A stretch of 64,000 nt of DNA, taken from assembly GCA_937873715.1 (NCBI GenBank), contig CALMYJ010000018.1, forward strand, positions 1 through 64,000, given 5' to 3'. This document shows, in pieces, positions 18,359-27,657 of the stretch. The DNA comes from an uncultured Chitinophagaceae bacterium (lineage in GTDB: Bacteria; Bacteroidota; Bacteroidia; Chitinophagales; Chitinophagaceae). The first letter of the stretch is position 1. Every line of letters starts with the position of its first letter. Below the pieces are notes generated by a model that saw only the letters and a list, made by a program, of their open reading frames with translations, was not told where the DNA came from and made no database searches. A program made the translations under genes and the position numbers.

Positions 18359-19144
18359 ATGCTAAAAGATAAGGGTACCAGGCTGTTTCTTATTTTGTCG
18401 GGCATTTTTGTAACCAATGCTTTGATAGCAGAAGTGATTGGGGTAAAAATTTTTTCGCTGGAAGATACGCTGGGCATCCGCAGGGCGAATATCAATTTAT
18501 TTGGCAGCTCCTTTAGTTTTCACCTTACAGCCGGTGTGATACTGTGGCCCGTTGTGTTTGTAATGACGGATATTATCAATGAGTATTATGGGCCAAAGGG
18601 AGTGAAGTTTTTGTCGTACCTCACCATTGCTTTAATCGGCTATACTTTTTTTGTGTTCAATGGTGCCATGCAATTACAGCCTTCTGAATATTTTTCTATA
18701 GGTAATGGTATTGATAAGCCTGATGATGCTTTCCGCGGCATCTTTGGCCAGGGTGCCTGGATAATTATTGGTTCGATGGTGGCTTTTTTGGTAGGGCAGA
18801 TACTGGATGTAGCGGTATTTCACCGCATCAAAAAAATTACTGGCGAAAGGCGCATCTGGTTAAGGGCAACAGGCTCTACACTTATCTCTCAACTGGTTGA
18901 CAGTTTTGTGGTATTGTTTATTGCTTTTTATTTGGGCAAGCGTATACAATCCGGCCAGGGACAGCCCTGGAGCCTGCACCAGGTATTGGTAACGGGGATG
19001 GGTAACTATATTTATAAATTTATTGTAGCAGTTGTGCTTACGCCGGTAATATACTGGGTACATGCTGTAATTGAAAAATATCTTGGCCATAGTAAGGCCA
19101 CTGCCATGCGTCATGCAGCGATGGGGATAGAGCCGGTTAACTGA
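18359..19144 (+). CDS. Queuosine precursor transporter (YhhQ/VUT family)
   Basis: About 261-residue polytopic membrane protein, starting at ATG 18359 (MLKDKGTRLFLILSGIFVTNALIAEVIGVKIF). The family imports the 7-deazaguanine precursors preQ0/preQ1 for queuosine tRNA modification. Family-typical features are the DIINEYYG block after the second helix (FVMTDIINEYYGPKG), several membrane spans, and the segment LRATGSTLISQLVDSFVVLFIAF. Its TGA stop abuts the stop of the convergent recJ with no gap. Confidence 0.87.
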   Translation: MLKDKGTRLFLILSGIFVTNALIAEVIGVKIFSLEDTLGIRRANINLFGSSFSFHLTAGVILWPVVFVMTDIINEYYGPKGVKFLSYLTIALIGYTFFVFNGAMQLQPSEYFSIGNGIDKPDDAFRGIFGQGAWIIIGSMVAFLVGQILDVAVFHRIKKITGERRIWLRATGSTLISQLVDSFVVLFIAFYLGKRIQSGQGQPWSLHQVLVTGMGNYIYKFIVAVVLTPVIYWVHAVIEKYLGHSKATAMRHAAMGIEPVN

Positions 19145-20854
19145 TTACGCCGTTTCTGACAGTTTCAGGTCTATTACTTTCAGTTGCAGGCTGGTTTGTC
19201 CATTCCACTCATTTTCATCAATTGTAAAAACAATATCCAGTGGGGTGTTCATTTGCAGCAGGTGAAATTTTTCGGCCATATTAAAACCAATTCCGGTAAA
19301 AGTTTTGCCATTTTGCTGCAGTACAAAACGAATATGCAATTCCTTCACAATCTTTGAGTAGCCGGTATCGGTTACCTGCTGCGCCACAAATACCGGCCGC
19401 ATATTATCGGGGCCAAATGGCTCCATTTGAGTAATGATATTGTACAGTGATGGGGTGATTTCCGGGAAAGTTACCGGTGCGTCTATCACAATTTCCGGAA
19501 TAAGCAATTGCTGGTCGATGCTGGCCGATACTGTTTTTTCAAAATGCTGGCTAAATGCTTCTACCTGTTCGGGCAGCATGGAGAGGCCTGCTGCGGCAAA
19601 ATGCCCTCCATAGCCAAGGAGATATTCCCGGCAACTGTGGATGGCTTCGTACAGGTTAAAGCCGGTGATGCTACGGGCACTGCCGGCCACCACATCGCCG
19701 CTCTGTGTGAGTACTATTGTTGGCCGGTAATATTTTTCAATCAGCCTGCTGGCTACTATACCCACCACGCCCTTGTGCCAGGTTTCTTTGAAAACCACTG
19801 TTGTGCATCGCTGCAGCATGGTTGGGTTATTTTCAATCATGGCCAATGCTTCTTCGGTGATGCTGCTGTCGGCATCTTTTCGGTCGCTGTTATCACTATG
19901 CAACATTTCAGCGTATTCAAGAGCTTTGGCTTCATCTTTTTCAATAAACATCAACACTGCTTTACGGGCATCATCCATTCTGCCGGCGGCATTTACCCGG
20001 GGGGCAATTACAAATACCACATTACTGATGGTAAGTTTTTTTTGTATGCCTGCCAAATGAATCAGGGCTTTAATACCTGGTGAGGGGTTGTTATTAATTT
20101 GCTGCAGGCCGTGGTAGGCCAGTATCCTGTTTTCGCCTGTCATGGGTACAATATCTGCGGCAATGGCTGTGGCTACCAGGTCGAGGTATTTGAGGTAAGT
20201 GCTATCGGGGAGTTGGCGCTTTTCCGCAAGGGCCATCATAAGTTTTAACCCTACCCCACAGCCGCACAATTCTTTGTATGGGTAGTTACAGTCGGCCTGC
20301 TTGGGATCAAGCACTGCGGCAGCTTTCGGTATTATAGCATCGGGCAGGTGGTGGTCGCAAATAATAAAATGGATACCCAATGTAGCGGCATAGGCAACCA
20401 GCTCGGCAGATTTTATACCACAGTCTAATGAAATGATAAGTGTAAACCCATTTTCAGCGGCAAAATCAATGCCCATTTTGCTTACGCCATAGCCTTCCCT
20501 GTATCTGTGAGGGATGTAAAAATCTAATAGTTGGGGGGTATATATATCGCAAAGAAACTGGTACATAGAGGCTACAGCTGTGGTGCCATCCACATCATAA
20601 TCGCCAAATACCAGTATTTTTTCGTTTGAGGTAAATGCCTGCTCAATTCTTTCTACAGCCTTGTGCATGTCTTTCATAAGCCAGGGGCTGTGCAATGCTG
20701 CAAGCGAAGGGCGGAAATATGCTTTACTTTTATCGAAGTTATCAATACCTCTTTGCACCAGCACCTTACAAATGGTGCGGTTGATGTTGAGGGTTTGCTG
20801 CAATGTGTCCACTTTTTGCTGATCGGCGTGTAGTATTTTCCATCTTTTTTGCAT
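19145..20854 (-). CDS. recJ: Single-stranded-DNA-specific exonuclease RecJ
   Basis: 569-residue DHH-superfamily 5'-3' exonuclease for recombination and mismatch/base-excision repair. Motif I is VFGDYDVDGTTAVASMYQ and motif III is FIICDHHLPD. A further metal-site block is APRVNAAGRMDDA, and DHHA1 has GYGGHFAAAGLSM near residue 415. The C-terminal OB-like domain ends at residue 569. The upstream polyprenyl synthase gene is on the same strand 23 bp away, so they form a pair. Confidence 0.95.
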   Translation of the reverse strand: MQKRWKILHADQQKVDTLQQTLNINRTICKVLVQRGIDNFDKSKAYFRPSLAALHSPWLMKDMHKAVERIEQAFTSNEKILVFGDYDVDGTTAVASMYQFLCDIYTPQLLDFYIPHRYREGYGVSKMGIDFAAENGFTLIISLDCGIKSAELVAYAATLGIHFIICDHHLPDAIIPKAAAVLDPKQADCNYPYKELCGCGVGLKLMMALAEKRQLPDSTYLKYLDLVATAIAADIVPMTGENRILAYHGLQQINNNPSPGIKALIHLAGIQKKLTISNVVFVIAPRVNAAGRMDDARKAVLMFIEKDEAKALEYAEMLHSDNSDRKDADSSITEEALAMIENNPTMLQRCTTVVFKETWHKGVVGIVASRLIEKYYRPTIVLTQSGDVVAGSARSITGFNLYEAIHSCREYLLGYGGHFAAAGLSMLPEQVEAFSQHFEKTVSASIDQQLLIPEIVIDAPVTFPEITPSLYNIITQMEPFGPDNMRPVFVAQQVTDTGYSKIVKELHIRFVLQQNGKTFTGIGFNMAEKFHLLQMNTPLDIVFTIDENEWNGQTSLQLKVIDLKLSETA

Positions 20855-20877
20855 TGCAGGGTTGTTTGGTTGCAGGG

Positions 20878-21840
20878 TTAATATTTTCTGTCGGTGGTGT
20901 AGCGTACCAGTTCTTCGAGTGCATTTTTTTCCGGGCTGTTACCAAATTCGTTCAATATACCGAGTGCATCATCCCGGTATTGATTCATTTTTTGGGTGGC
21001 ATAATCTATGCCGCCTGTTGCTATTACAGTTTTGATAACAGCGCTAATTTTTTCAGGTATTTTGTTTTCATTTTTCAAAGTGTAAATGAGTGCTTTTTTT
21101 TCTGATTTGGGTACGTTATTAAGGGTGTAAATGAGGGGGAGAGTGAGTTTTTTTTCTTTAATATCATTACCGGTAGGCTTACCTACATCTGCGGTGCCGT
21201 AATCAAACAAGTCGTCCTTTATCTGGAAGGCGATGCCGGTTTTTTCGCCAAAAATTTTCATTTTTTCGGTAATGGCTTTGTCGTTACTGGTGCTCCAGGC
21301 GCCGGCTGCGCAGGCGGATGAGAGGAGTGAGGCAGTTTTATTACGGATAATTTCGAAATAAATATCCTCATCAAGGTTGAGGTTCCTTGATTTTTCAATT
21401 TGCAGCAGTTCGCCTTCGCTCATTTTTTTTACTGCGTCGGATAAAATGTGTAATTGATCAAAATCATTGTGGGAAGTGGATAGGAGCAGGCCTTTGGATA
21501 GCAAATAATCCCCAACCAGTACGGCGATTTTATTTTTCCAGATGGCATTTATGGAAAAAAAGCCCCGTCTTTCCATCGATTCGTCTACCACATCGTCGTG
21601 TACCAATGTAGCGGTATGGAGCAGTTCTACCAGGGCGGCGGCCCTGTAAGTGGTTTCATTTACCGGGCCATGCAATTTTGCGCTAAGAAATACAAACATT
21701 GGCCGCAATTGCTTGCCTTTACGTTTGATGATATATTTCATGATACGGTCAAGCAGCGGCGTGTTGCTATTTACGGCAGATTCGAATTTTTTCTCAAAAA
21801 TCTCCAGTTCGGCACCGATAATATCTTTTACAAACTTCAT
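20878..21840 (-). CDS. Polyprenyl diphosphate synthase (octaprenyl/solanesyl type)
   Basis: About 320 residues, start ATG 21840 (MKFVKDIIGAELEIFEKKF). An isoprenyl chain-elongating enzyme, probably supplying the menaquinone side chain. The first aspartate-rich motif lies in LVHDDVVDE and the second in IKDDLFDYGTADVGKPTGND. GKQLRPMFVFLSAKL is the family's N-terminal signature. The exact chain length cannot be read from the sequence. It precedes recJ in the same direction. Confidence 0.92.
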   Translation of the reverse strand: MKFVKDIIGAELEIFEKKFESAVNSNTPLLDRIMKYIIKRKGKQLRPMFVFLSAKLHGPVNETTYRAAALVELLHTATLVHDDVVDESMERRGFFSINAIWKNKIAVLVGDYLLSKGLLLSTSHNDFDQLHILSDAVKKMSEGELLQIEKSRNLNLDEDIYFEIIRNKTASLLSSACAAGAWSTSNDKAITEKMKIFGEKTGIAFQIKDDLFDYGTADVGKPTGNDIKEKKLTLPLIYTLNNVPKSEKKALIYTLKNENKIPEKISAVIKTVIATGGIDYATQKMNQYRDDALGILNEFGNSPEKNALEELVRYTTDRKY

Positions 21841-22050
21841 TTTAGTAAAATAAAGGCAATATAGTTCAAGGTGCAACTGGTTCAAAGTAATTGTTGTTTA
21901 CTTTGATAATGTTTTTAGCAGCAACGATTAGTGTATATGAAATATAGTTACACCATCATGCAGCGTCTTGAGATAAAAAAAAGTCTTAGCTTACAATGAA
22001 TTATGCAAATGTTCAGATTGCTCTCTAAGCCTAAATAAATCTTAAAAAAA

Positions 22051-22081
22051 TTTGGTTTTTAAATCCCAAGTAATATTTTTG
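22051..22081 (+). promoter_or_regulatory. Bacteroidota-type promoter for the OmpA-like gene
   Basis: TTTG at 22051-22054, a 19-nt spacer, then TATTTTTG (TAnnTTTG) at 22074-22081. This is an exact fit to the -33/-7 promoter consensus of Bacteroidota, 45 bp before the start codon at 22127. It is the best promoter match I found in the window. Confidence 0.75.
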
Positions 22082-22126
22082 CATATAATCAACCTGTAAT
22101 TTCAGAAATCAAATAACCATTAAGTT

Positions 22127-23794
22127 ATGACAAGCAAAAAGTACAAATTATTATTAGGGCTCATTACCCTTGTTTCATCTGCGTCCTTTGCACAAATGGG
22201 GGCAGGTTACAGTGTTTTCGATTCTTCTGTTGTTTCTTCTAAAAACATGCCTCAGCAGAACGAGTTCTGGAACAATACTTACAATTTTCCTGCAAAACCA
22301 CGCAATATGTGGGAAATAGGAGCTTCTATTGGCGTTCCGGCCATTAGTGGTGATGTGGCTGCACGCATCCCAACCCTTGGTTTTGAGGCGCATGTACGTA
22401 AAGCTGTTGGCTATATCTTTTCATTAAGAATGCAATATGTTAATGCCACTGCAAAAGGTTTAAACTGGCAGGGTGCTGCTAACTATGCAAAAAACAAAGC
22501 ATGGACAAATGCTGCGAATAGTGGTTATAACCCAGTTGGATACAATGCCCAAATCCGTAACAACCAAGGCCAGTTAACAACTCTTAACGGTAATCCAACT
22601 CCTGAATTAGTATACTACAATTACAAAACTAACCTGCAAGACCTCTCTATTCAAGGTATAGTTACCTTAAATAATATTCGTTTCCACAAACAAAAAACCG
22701 GTTTCACCCTTTATGGTGGTGCTGGTATAGGCGCTACTATTTTTCAGGTAAAAGTTAATACCTTAGATGCTAATGGTAATAAATATGATTTTAGTTCTAT
22801 TTATGCTAGTGGTGGTGGTGGAAATGTTGATCACTCAAAACGTAAAGACATTCTCAAAGCACTCAAAGCTCTAATGGATAATACCTACGAAACACCCGGT
22901 GATGACGAAGGTAATCGACGTCCTAAAATTGGTAACAATACTCTTAAGCCATCTGGTACTGCTTTGATTGGCGCTTCATACAGGCTGAGTAAAAGAGTTA
23001 ATATAGCACTTGAAGATCGTCACACTTTTGTTAAAACTGATCTGCTTGATGGTCAAAGGTGGCAGGAATTTGCAAGAGGTGAAGCCGTTGCAACTTCAGA
23101 CTTCGATTCTTACAACTTCTTATCGCTTGGTATAAACTTTAACCTGGGTGCTAAATCAGTTGAACCACTTTGGTGGTTGAATCCACTGGATTATGCATAC
23201 AGCGAACTCAACAATCCTAAGCACATGAAATTGCCAAAACCAGTATTTGATGATGCTGATGGCGATGGTGTTGTTGATCAACTTGACCGTGAGCCCAATA
23301 CACCTGCTGGTTGCCCAGTTGATTCTCATGGTGTAACTAAAGATACCGATGGTGACGGTGTTCCCGATTGCAAAGACAAACAATTAATTACACCAACTGA
23401 TTGCCAACCTGTTGATGCTGATGGCGTAGGTAAATGCCCAGAGCCAGCCTGCTGCACAGATATCAAAAAAATGATTGAAGAAGGTGGTTTAGTAGGTGGA
23501 GGCAAGAAAAATTGCCCTGTAGATTTCCCAAGCCTTACTTTAAAAGCTGCAAGTCTTAATGCAAATGCAAAAGCTATGTTGGCTTCAGTTGCTGCAAAGT
23601 TGAAAGATAATCCAGATTGTACAATTACTTTAACTGCTTATCCTAAGGCTGACAAACGTTCACAGTCTTTAGCAGATAAAAAATTGGAAGTAGTTTCTAC
23701 TTACCTGGTAGAAACACTGGGAATCAGTGCAGACAGGATTGCTACTGATAAAGTGATTGATGGTGGCGATGCCAATACCATCGATATCAAATAA
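22127..23794 (+). CDS. OmpA-family outer-membrane protein with thrombospondin type-3-like repeats
   Basis: 555 residues. The signal peptide ends at SSASFAQ. An N-terminal beta-barrel-like region (about 60-345; WEIGASIGVPAISGDV, TGFTLYGGAGIGATIF) is followed by a calcium-binding linker with DDADGDGVVDQLD and DTDGDGVPDCKD. A C-terminal domain (about 465-555) has OmpA-like character (LNANAKAMLASVAAKLKDNPDCTITLTAY). It probably tethers the outer membrane to peptidoglycan. Cysteines are frequent in the linker (CPEPACC). A strong promoter and a strong terminator make it a single-gene transcript, as expected for an abundant envelope protein. Confidence 0.88.
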   Translation: MTSKKYKLLLGLITLVSSASFAQMGAGYSVFDSSVVSSKNMPQQNEFWNNTYNFPAKPRNMWEIGASIGVPAISGDVAARIPTLGFEAHVRKAVGYIFSLRMQYVNATAKGLNWQGAANYAKNKAWTNAANSGYNPVGYNAQIRNNQGQLTTLNGNPTPELVYYNYKTNLQDLSIQGIVTLNNIRFHKQKTGFTLYGGAGIGATIFQVKVNTLDANGNKYDFSSIYASGGGGNVDHSKRKDILKALKALMDNTYETPGDDEGNRRPKIGNNTLKPSGTALIGASYRLSKRVNIALEDRHTFVKTDLLDGQRWQEFARGEAVATSDFDSYNFLSLGINFNLGAKSVEPLWWLNPLDYAYSELNNPKHMKLPKPVFDDADGDGVVDQLDREPNTPAGCPVDSHGVTKDTDGDGVPDCKDKQLITPTDCQPVDADGVGKCPEPACCTDIKKMIEEGGLVGGGKKNCPVDFPSLTLKAASLNANAKAMLASVAAKLKDNPDCTITLTAYPKADKRSQSLADKKLEVVSTYLVETLGISADRIATDKVIDGGDANTIDIK

Positions 23795-23823
23795 TTAAAG
23801 TTTTTACTTTTTGCTCAATGATT

Positions 23824-23853
23824 GCCCTTCCGGTTTTCCGGGAGGGCTTTTTT
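23824..23853 (+). terminator. Intrinsic terminator after OmpA-like gene
   Basis: A 10-bp stem (23824-23833 with 23838-23847, one G-T wobble), TTTT loop, followed by TTTTTT. Confidence 0.88.
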
Positions 23854-23949
23854 ATATACATTCTATTTTGATAATATTAACTACATTATCTTGGGCGCCC
23901 AGTTATTTAATCGCATTTTTGAAACAAAACCATTAATTTTGCCCACTTC

Positions 23950-24777
23950 ATGAAAGCTTACAGAATTGCATCTTTTTTTGTGTTAATATGCTGTGCATCC
24001 TGCAGCAGCAAATTTGGTAAAGTGCTTAAGAGCAAGGATACTGATTACCAGCTTAAAATGGCCGATCAGTATTTTGAAAATAAGCAGTATCAAAAGGCAC
24101 AAACATTATACGAAGAGCTATATCCTGTATATAAAGGCACTCCAAAATTTGAAGAACTTTACTATAAGGATGCCTATTGTTTTTATAACATGAAGGATTA
24201 TAGAAACGCCGAAAATTTCTTTAAGGGATTTTTAGAAGTATTTCCCAATAGTCCCAAGGCTGAAGAAGTTGATTATATGAGGGCTATGTGTTTTTATAAG
24301 CAATCGCCAAAAATTGAGCTGGAGCAAACAAATACTGCCAAATCTATTGGCATAATGCAAACTTTTATCAATACACATCCCGGATCACCACGTGTAGCCG
24401 AGGCAACAGAAATTATTGATAAATGCCGGGCAAAGCTGGAGCAAAAAGAATTGCGTGGTGCGGATTTGTATTATAAAGTTGGCCAATACAGGGCAGCGGC
24501 TATTTCGTACGAAAACCTCCTTAATAGTTATCCGGAGTCGCCCGACGCCGATAAATATAAGTTGCAGGCTATTAAAGCGTACTATAAATTTGCAAAACTC
24601 AGTGTTTCGGATAAGCAGGAGGAGCGGTTTGAAAAAGTAATTGCGGAGTACGAAGATTTTTTAGATCGTTACCCAGACAGTAAGTTGCAGAAGGAAGCTG
24701 AGGAATATAGCATACTAAGTAAAAACAACATTAAAGAAATACAAAATGAGCAAATTAAGACGTCAGCACAGCTATAG
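23950..24777 (+). CDS. bamD: Outer-membrane assembly lipoprotein BamD
   Basis: 275-residue lipoprotein of the BAM complex. The lipobox is in LICCASCSSKFGK. Tandem TPR-like helices follow (YFENKQYQKAQTLYEELYPVYKGT, YNMKDYRNAENFFKGFLEVFPNSPKAEE, GQYRAAAISYENLLNSYPESPDADK), the expected BamD architecture. TAATTTTG at 23934-23941 is a -7-type motif only 8 nt before the ATG, so the message may be nearly leaderless. It is the first gene of a conserved Bacteroidota operon and overlaps rpoZ by 32 nt. Confidence 0.93.
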   Translation: MKAYRIASFFVLICCASCSSKFGKVLKSKDTDYQLKMADQYFENKQYQKAQTLYEELYPVYKGTPKFEELYYKDAYCFYNMKDYRNAENFFKGFLEVFPNSPKAEEVDYMRAMCFYKQSPKIELEQTNTAKSIGIMQTFINTHPGSPRVAEATEIIDKCRAKLEQKELRGADLYYKVGQYRAAAISYENLLNSYPESPDADKYKLQAIKAYYKFAKLSVSDKQEERFEKVIAEYEDFLDRYPDSKLQKEAEEYSILSKNNIKEIQNEQIKTSAQL

Positions 24778-25087
24778 CACCAGTAATGTGGTGGAGCCTA
24801 AAAACCTGGTTGACCTGAAAGCCAAAACAGGCAACCTGTATGAATCTATCGCCATTATAGCGAAACGTGCCAACCAGATTAATATCTCTATAAAAGAGGA
24901 ATTGCATAATAAGCTGGAAGAATTTGCCAGCCATACAGACAGCCTGGAAGAAATACACGAAAACAAAGAACAAATCGAAATTTCTAAGGCTTACGAACGC
25001 ATGCCTAATCCATCGCTGTTATCTACACAGGAGTTCATTGAGGATAAAGTGTATTACCGTAAGAACGAAGAAGACCTCTTCAGTTAA
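24746..25087 (+). CDS. rpoZ: RNA polymerase omega subunit, Bacteroidota type
   Basis: 113 residues, small RNAP assembly subunit of the Rpb6/omega family. The core NLYESIAIIAKRANQINISIKEEL contains the typical (Y/F)E-I-xIxAKRANQ helix; the C-terminal extension is acidic. It overlaps the bamD 3' end by 32 nt, indicating translational coupling, and is followed by a hairpin terminator immediately before coaBC. Confidence 0.88.
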   Translation: MSKLRRQHSYSTSNVVEPKNLVDLKAKTGNLYESIAIIAKRANQINISIKEELHNKLEEFASHTDSLEEIHENKEQIEISKAYERMPNPSLLSTQEFIEDKVYYRKNEEDLFS

Positions 25088-25133
25088 TTTTCTTTTTTCG
25101 TTAAGAGATTTTTAAGAAGTAATTGATATTTTT

Positions 25134-25159
25134 AATCCCGTTTACTACGGGATTTTTTT
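25134..25159 (+). terminator. Intrinsic terminator abutting the coaBC start codon
   Basis: AATCCCG (25134-25140) pairs with CGGGATT (25148-25154), and the T-tract runs to 25159; the coaBC ATG is the very next triplet. A transcript reading through would place the coaBC start at the foot of this hairpin. Confidence 0.75.
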
Positions 25160-26347
25160 ATGCTTACCGGGAAAAAAATATTAATAGGGGTTACAGGCAG
25201 CATCGCAGCGTACAAAATACCGTTACTGGTACGGCACTTGGTAAAATCGGGCGCCGATGTAAAAATTATAATGACTCCTGCAGCCGCAGATTTTGTTACC
25301 CCGTTAACCTTGTCTACCGTTTCCAAAAATACCGTGCTGTCTTCACTTTCGCTAAATGATTCCTGGGCAAATCATGTTATGCTTGGCCGTTGGGCCGATA
25401 TGATGCTAATAGCACCATTAAGTTGTAATACACTGGCCAAGATGGCCAATGGTAGCTGTGATAATTTACTGATGGCTGTATACCTGTCTGCAGTTTGCCC
25501 GGTAATGGTGGCCCCTGCTATGGATGAAGATATGTGGAAACATCCGGCTACAAAAAAGAACCTGGAAACAATTAGCGGTTATGGCAATATCGTACTGCCG
25601 GTTGATTCAGGCGAGCTGGCAAGCGGCCTTACCGGGGAGGGTCGTATGGCTGAGCCGGAAGCGATAGTTCAATACCTGGAAGATTTTTTTTTTAAGAGCA
25701 ATAATTTAAAAGGGAAAAAAGCATTGGTTACAGCCGGGCCTACTTACGAAGCCATCGATCCGGTTCGCTTTATTGGCAATCATTCCTCAGGCAAAATGGG
25801 TATAGCTATAGCAACAGTATTGCAAAGCAGGGGAGCCGAAGTGATACTCGTTCTCGGACCAACTAAAGAGCCTGTACCCACGGGTATACAAGTAATACAG
25901 GTAAGAAGCTCAGAAGAAATGTTCAACGCCTGTGCCGATCTTTTTCCGGATATGGATATCGCCGTGATGAGTGCAGCAGTTGCAGATTACAAACCCGTGT
26001 CAGTGGCGGATAAAAAAATTAAGAAGCAAACCCAAAACCTGACTTTAGAACTTGAAAAAACCAAAGACATACTGAAACACCTGGGCACATTAAAAAAAGA
26101 CCATCAAAAATTAATTGGTTTCGCATTAGAAACTGATAACGAAAAGCAGCATGCCTTATCAAAGTTGCAAAGTAAAAATGCTGATATGATAGTTTTAAAT
26201 TCTATGAACGATGCAGGGGCAGGCTTTGGATACGATACCAATAAAATATCCATATTTACCAGCAAAGGTCAGGAATATAACTTTGAAACAAAATCAAAAA
26301 AAGAAGTTGCTGTTGATATTGTTGAGGCAATTATCCACGACCTTTAA
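25160..26347 (+). CDS. coaBC: Bifunctional phosphopantothenate-cysteine ligase/decarboxylase CoaBC
   Basis: 395-residue coenzyme A biosynthesis enzyme. The N-terminal flavin-dependent decarboxylase (CoaC, about 1-180) shows GVTGSIAAYKIPLLVR, the catalytic His in WANHVMLGRWADM and the PAMDEDMW loop. The C-terminal ligase (CoaB, about 188-395) shows GPTYEAIDPVRFIGNHSSGKMG, AAVADYKP and the nucleotide-binding FALETD. The start codon directly follows the terminator T-tract after rpoZ, so expression relative to bamD-rpoZ is probably set by read-through or by a promoter within the rpoZ 3' region. Confidence 0.95.
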   Translation: MLTGKKILIGVTGSIAAYKIPLLVRHLVKSGADVKIIMTPAAADFVTPLTLSTVSKNTVLSSLSLNDSWANHVMLGRWADMMLIAPLSCNTLAKMANGSCDNLLMAVYLSAVCPVMVAPAMDEDMWKHPATKKNLETISGYGNIVLPVDSGELASGLTGEGRMAEPEAIVQYLEDFFFKSNNLKGKKALVTAGPTYEAIDPVRFIGNHSSGKMGIAIATVLQSRGAEVILVLGPTKEPVPTGIQVIQVRSSEEMFNACADLFPDMDIAVMSAAVADYKPVSVADKKIKKQTQNLTLELEKTKDILKHLGTLKKDHQKLIGFALETDNEKQHALSKLQSKNADMIVLNSMNDAGAGFGYDTNKISIFTSKGQEYNFETKSKKEVAVDIVEAIIHDL

Positions 26348-26353
26348 GCCAAA

Positions 26354-27280
26354 ATGAAAAATCTACATACACATCACATATTACTGCTATTGCTTTTTTT
26401 TACCCAAACAGTACAGGCACAGGAACTGAGTGCAAGGGTAAGTGTAAATGCAACCCGGATAGCTAATACAGTAAACAGGCAGGTGTTTGCAACGATGCAA
26501 AATGCCCTGACCGGTTTTTTAAATAACCGCAAATGGACAACAGATAACTTTTTGCCAAACGAAAAAATTGAATGCAGTTTTGTGTTAAACTTAAAACCTA
26601 CGCCTGATGAAAACGTTTATGGAGCCAGCCTTACCATACAATCTGCAAGGCCTGTTTTCAACACCGCTTACCAGTCACCTATCATAAATTTCCAGGATGA
26701 AGATTTTACATTTAAATACGTACAATTTCAGCAGCTTGAATTTAACGACAATAGGGTGAGTGGTAATGATGCCCTCGCCTCTAACCTTACAGCAGTGCTG
26801 GCTTATTATGCCTACCTTATCATTGCTTTCGATTATGACTCTTATGCCTCAAAAGGAGGCACCCCCATTTTTTTAAAAGCACAAAATATAGTCAATAATG
26901 CACCTGAAGCCCGTGGCATCAGTGGCTGGAAGGCTTTCGACGGTATCCGCAACCGTTATTGGCTTACCGAAAATATGCTCAACAGCCGCTATTCGCTTAT
27001 ACATGATGTGTATTATGGCTATTACAGGCTTGCTTTTGATAAAATGTATGAAGACGAAAAAGCCGCCAGGACTGAGATGCTTAATGTACTGAATATGCTC
27101 ACCAATTTTAATGCCGATAATCCCAATACAATGGTGTTACAGTTTTTTTTCCTCGGCAAGGCTAATGAGCTGATAAAACTGTTTCAAAAAGGTACACCCC
27201 AGGAAAAACAACGGGCTTCAGCACTTTTGCAAAAACTTGATCTTACCAATGCGGCACGCTACAAAGATGAATTGAAATGA
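26354..27280 (+). CDS. DUF4835 family protein (PorD-like, T9SS-associated)
   Basis: 308 residues with signal peptide (ILLLLLFFTQTVQAQ). It matches the DUF4835 family, which some annotations call PorD and associate with type IX secretion; a molecular role is not established from sequence. Typical features are the NRQVFATMQNALTGFLNNRKWT segment, SRYSLIHDVYYGYYRLAFDKM and an all-beta front half. Conserved position between coaBC and the DUF4296 lipoprotein. The next gene overlaps by 4 nt (ATGA). Confidence 0.82.
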   Translation: MKNLHTHHILLLLLFFTQTVQAQELSARVSVNATRIANTVNRQVFATMQNALTGFLNNRKWTTDNFLPNEKIECSFVLNLKPTPDENVYGASLTIQSARPVFNTAYQSPIINFQDEDFTFKYVQFQQLEFNDNRVSGNDALASNLTAVLAYYAYLIIAFDYDSYASKGGTPIFLKAQNIVNNAPEARGISGWKAFDGIRNRYWLTENMLNSRYSLIHDVYYGYYRLAFDKMYEDEKAARTEMLNVLNMLTNFNADNPNTMVLQFFFLGKANELIKLFQKGTPQEKQRASALLQKLDLTNAARYKDELK

Positions 27281-27657
27281 TACGCCAGCTTTTTATACTC
27301 ATTACAGCAGGTTTATTTTTGTATGCCTGTACTAGTAAGGGAAATGGTAAATTACTGGGTATTAATAAAATGAAGGAAGTAATGTGGGATGTGTTGCAGG
27401 CAGATGTATTTGTAGATAATTTTGTGAAGATAGATACAACAAAAAATGCAGCGGATGAGTCGGTAAAATTACTGCAGCAGGTATTTGCCTTGCATAAAAT
27501 TCAAAAGGAAGATTATGCTTTCACTTATGAATACTATCGCAATAATCCTGATAAAATGAAGGTCTTAATGGATAGTGTATCTGCTTATGCCGAAACTAAA
27601 AGAAGAGATATGATTATGCAGCGCTATGAAAAACAAGCCGCCCCCGCTGCTCATTAA
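27277..27657 (+). CDS. DUF4296 lipoprotein
   Basis: 126 residues. The lipobox is LFLYACTSK. The family hallmark is the short helical body MKEVMWDVLQADVFVDNF and FTYEYYRNNPDKMKVLMDSV. It is the last gene of the bamD-rpoZ-coaBC-DUF4835-DUF4296 block. Function unknown; likely outer-membrane-anchored and periplasmic. Its stop codon overlaps the stop of the convergent ubiX (TTAA). Confidence 0.8.
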   Translation: MIRQLFILITAGLFLYACTSKGNGKLLGINKMKEVMWDVLQADVFVDNFVKIDTTKNAADESVKLLQQVFALHKIQKEDYAFTYEYYRNNPDKMKVLMDSVSAYAETKRRDMIMQRYEKQAAPAAH

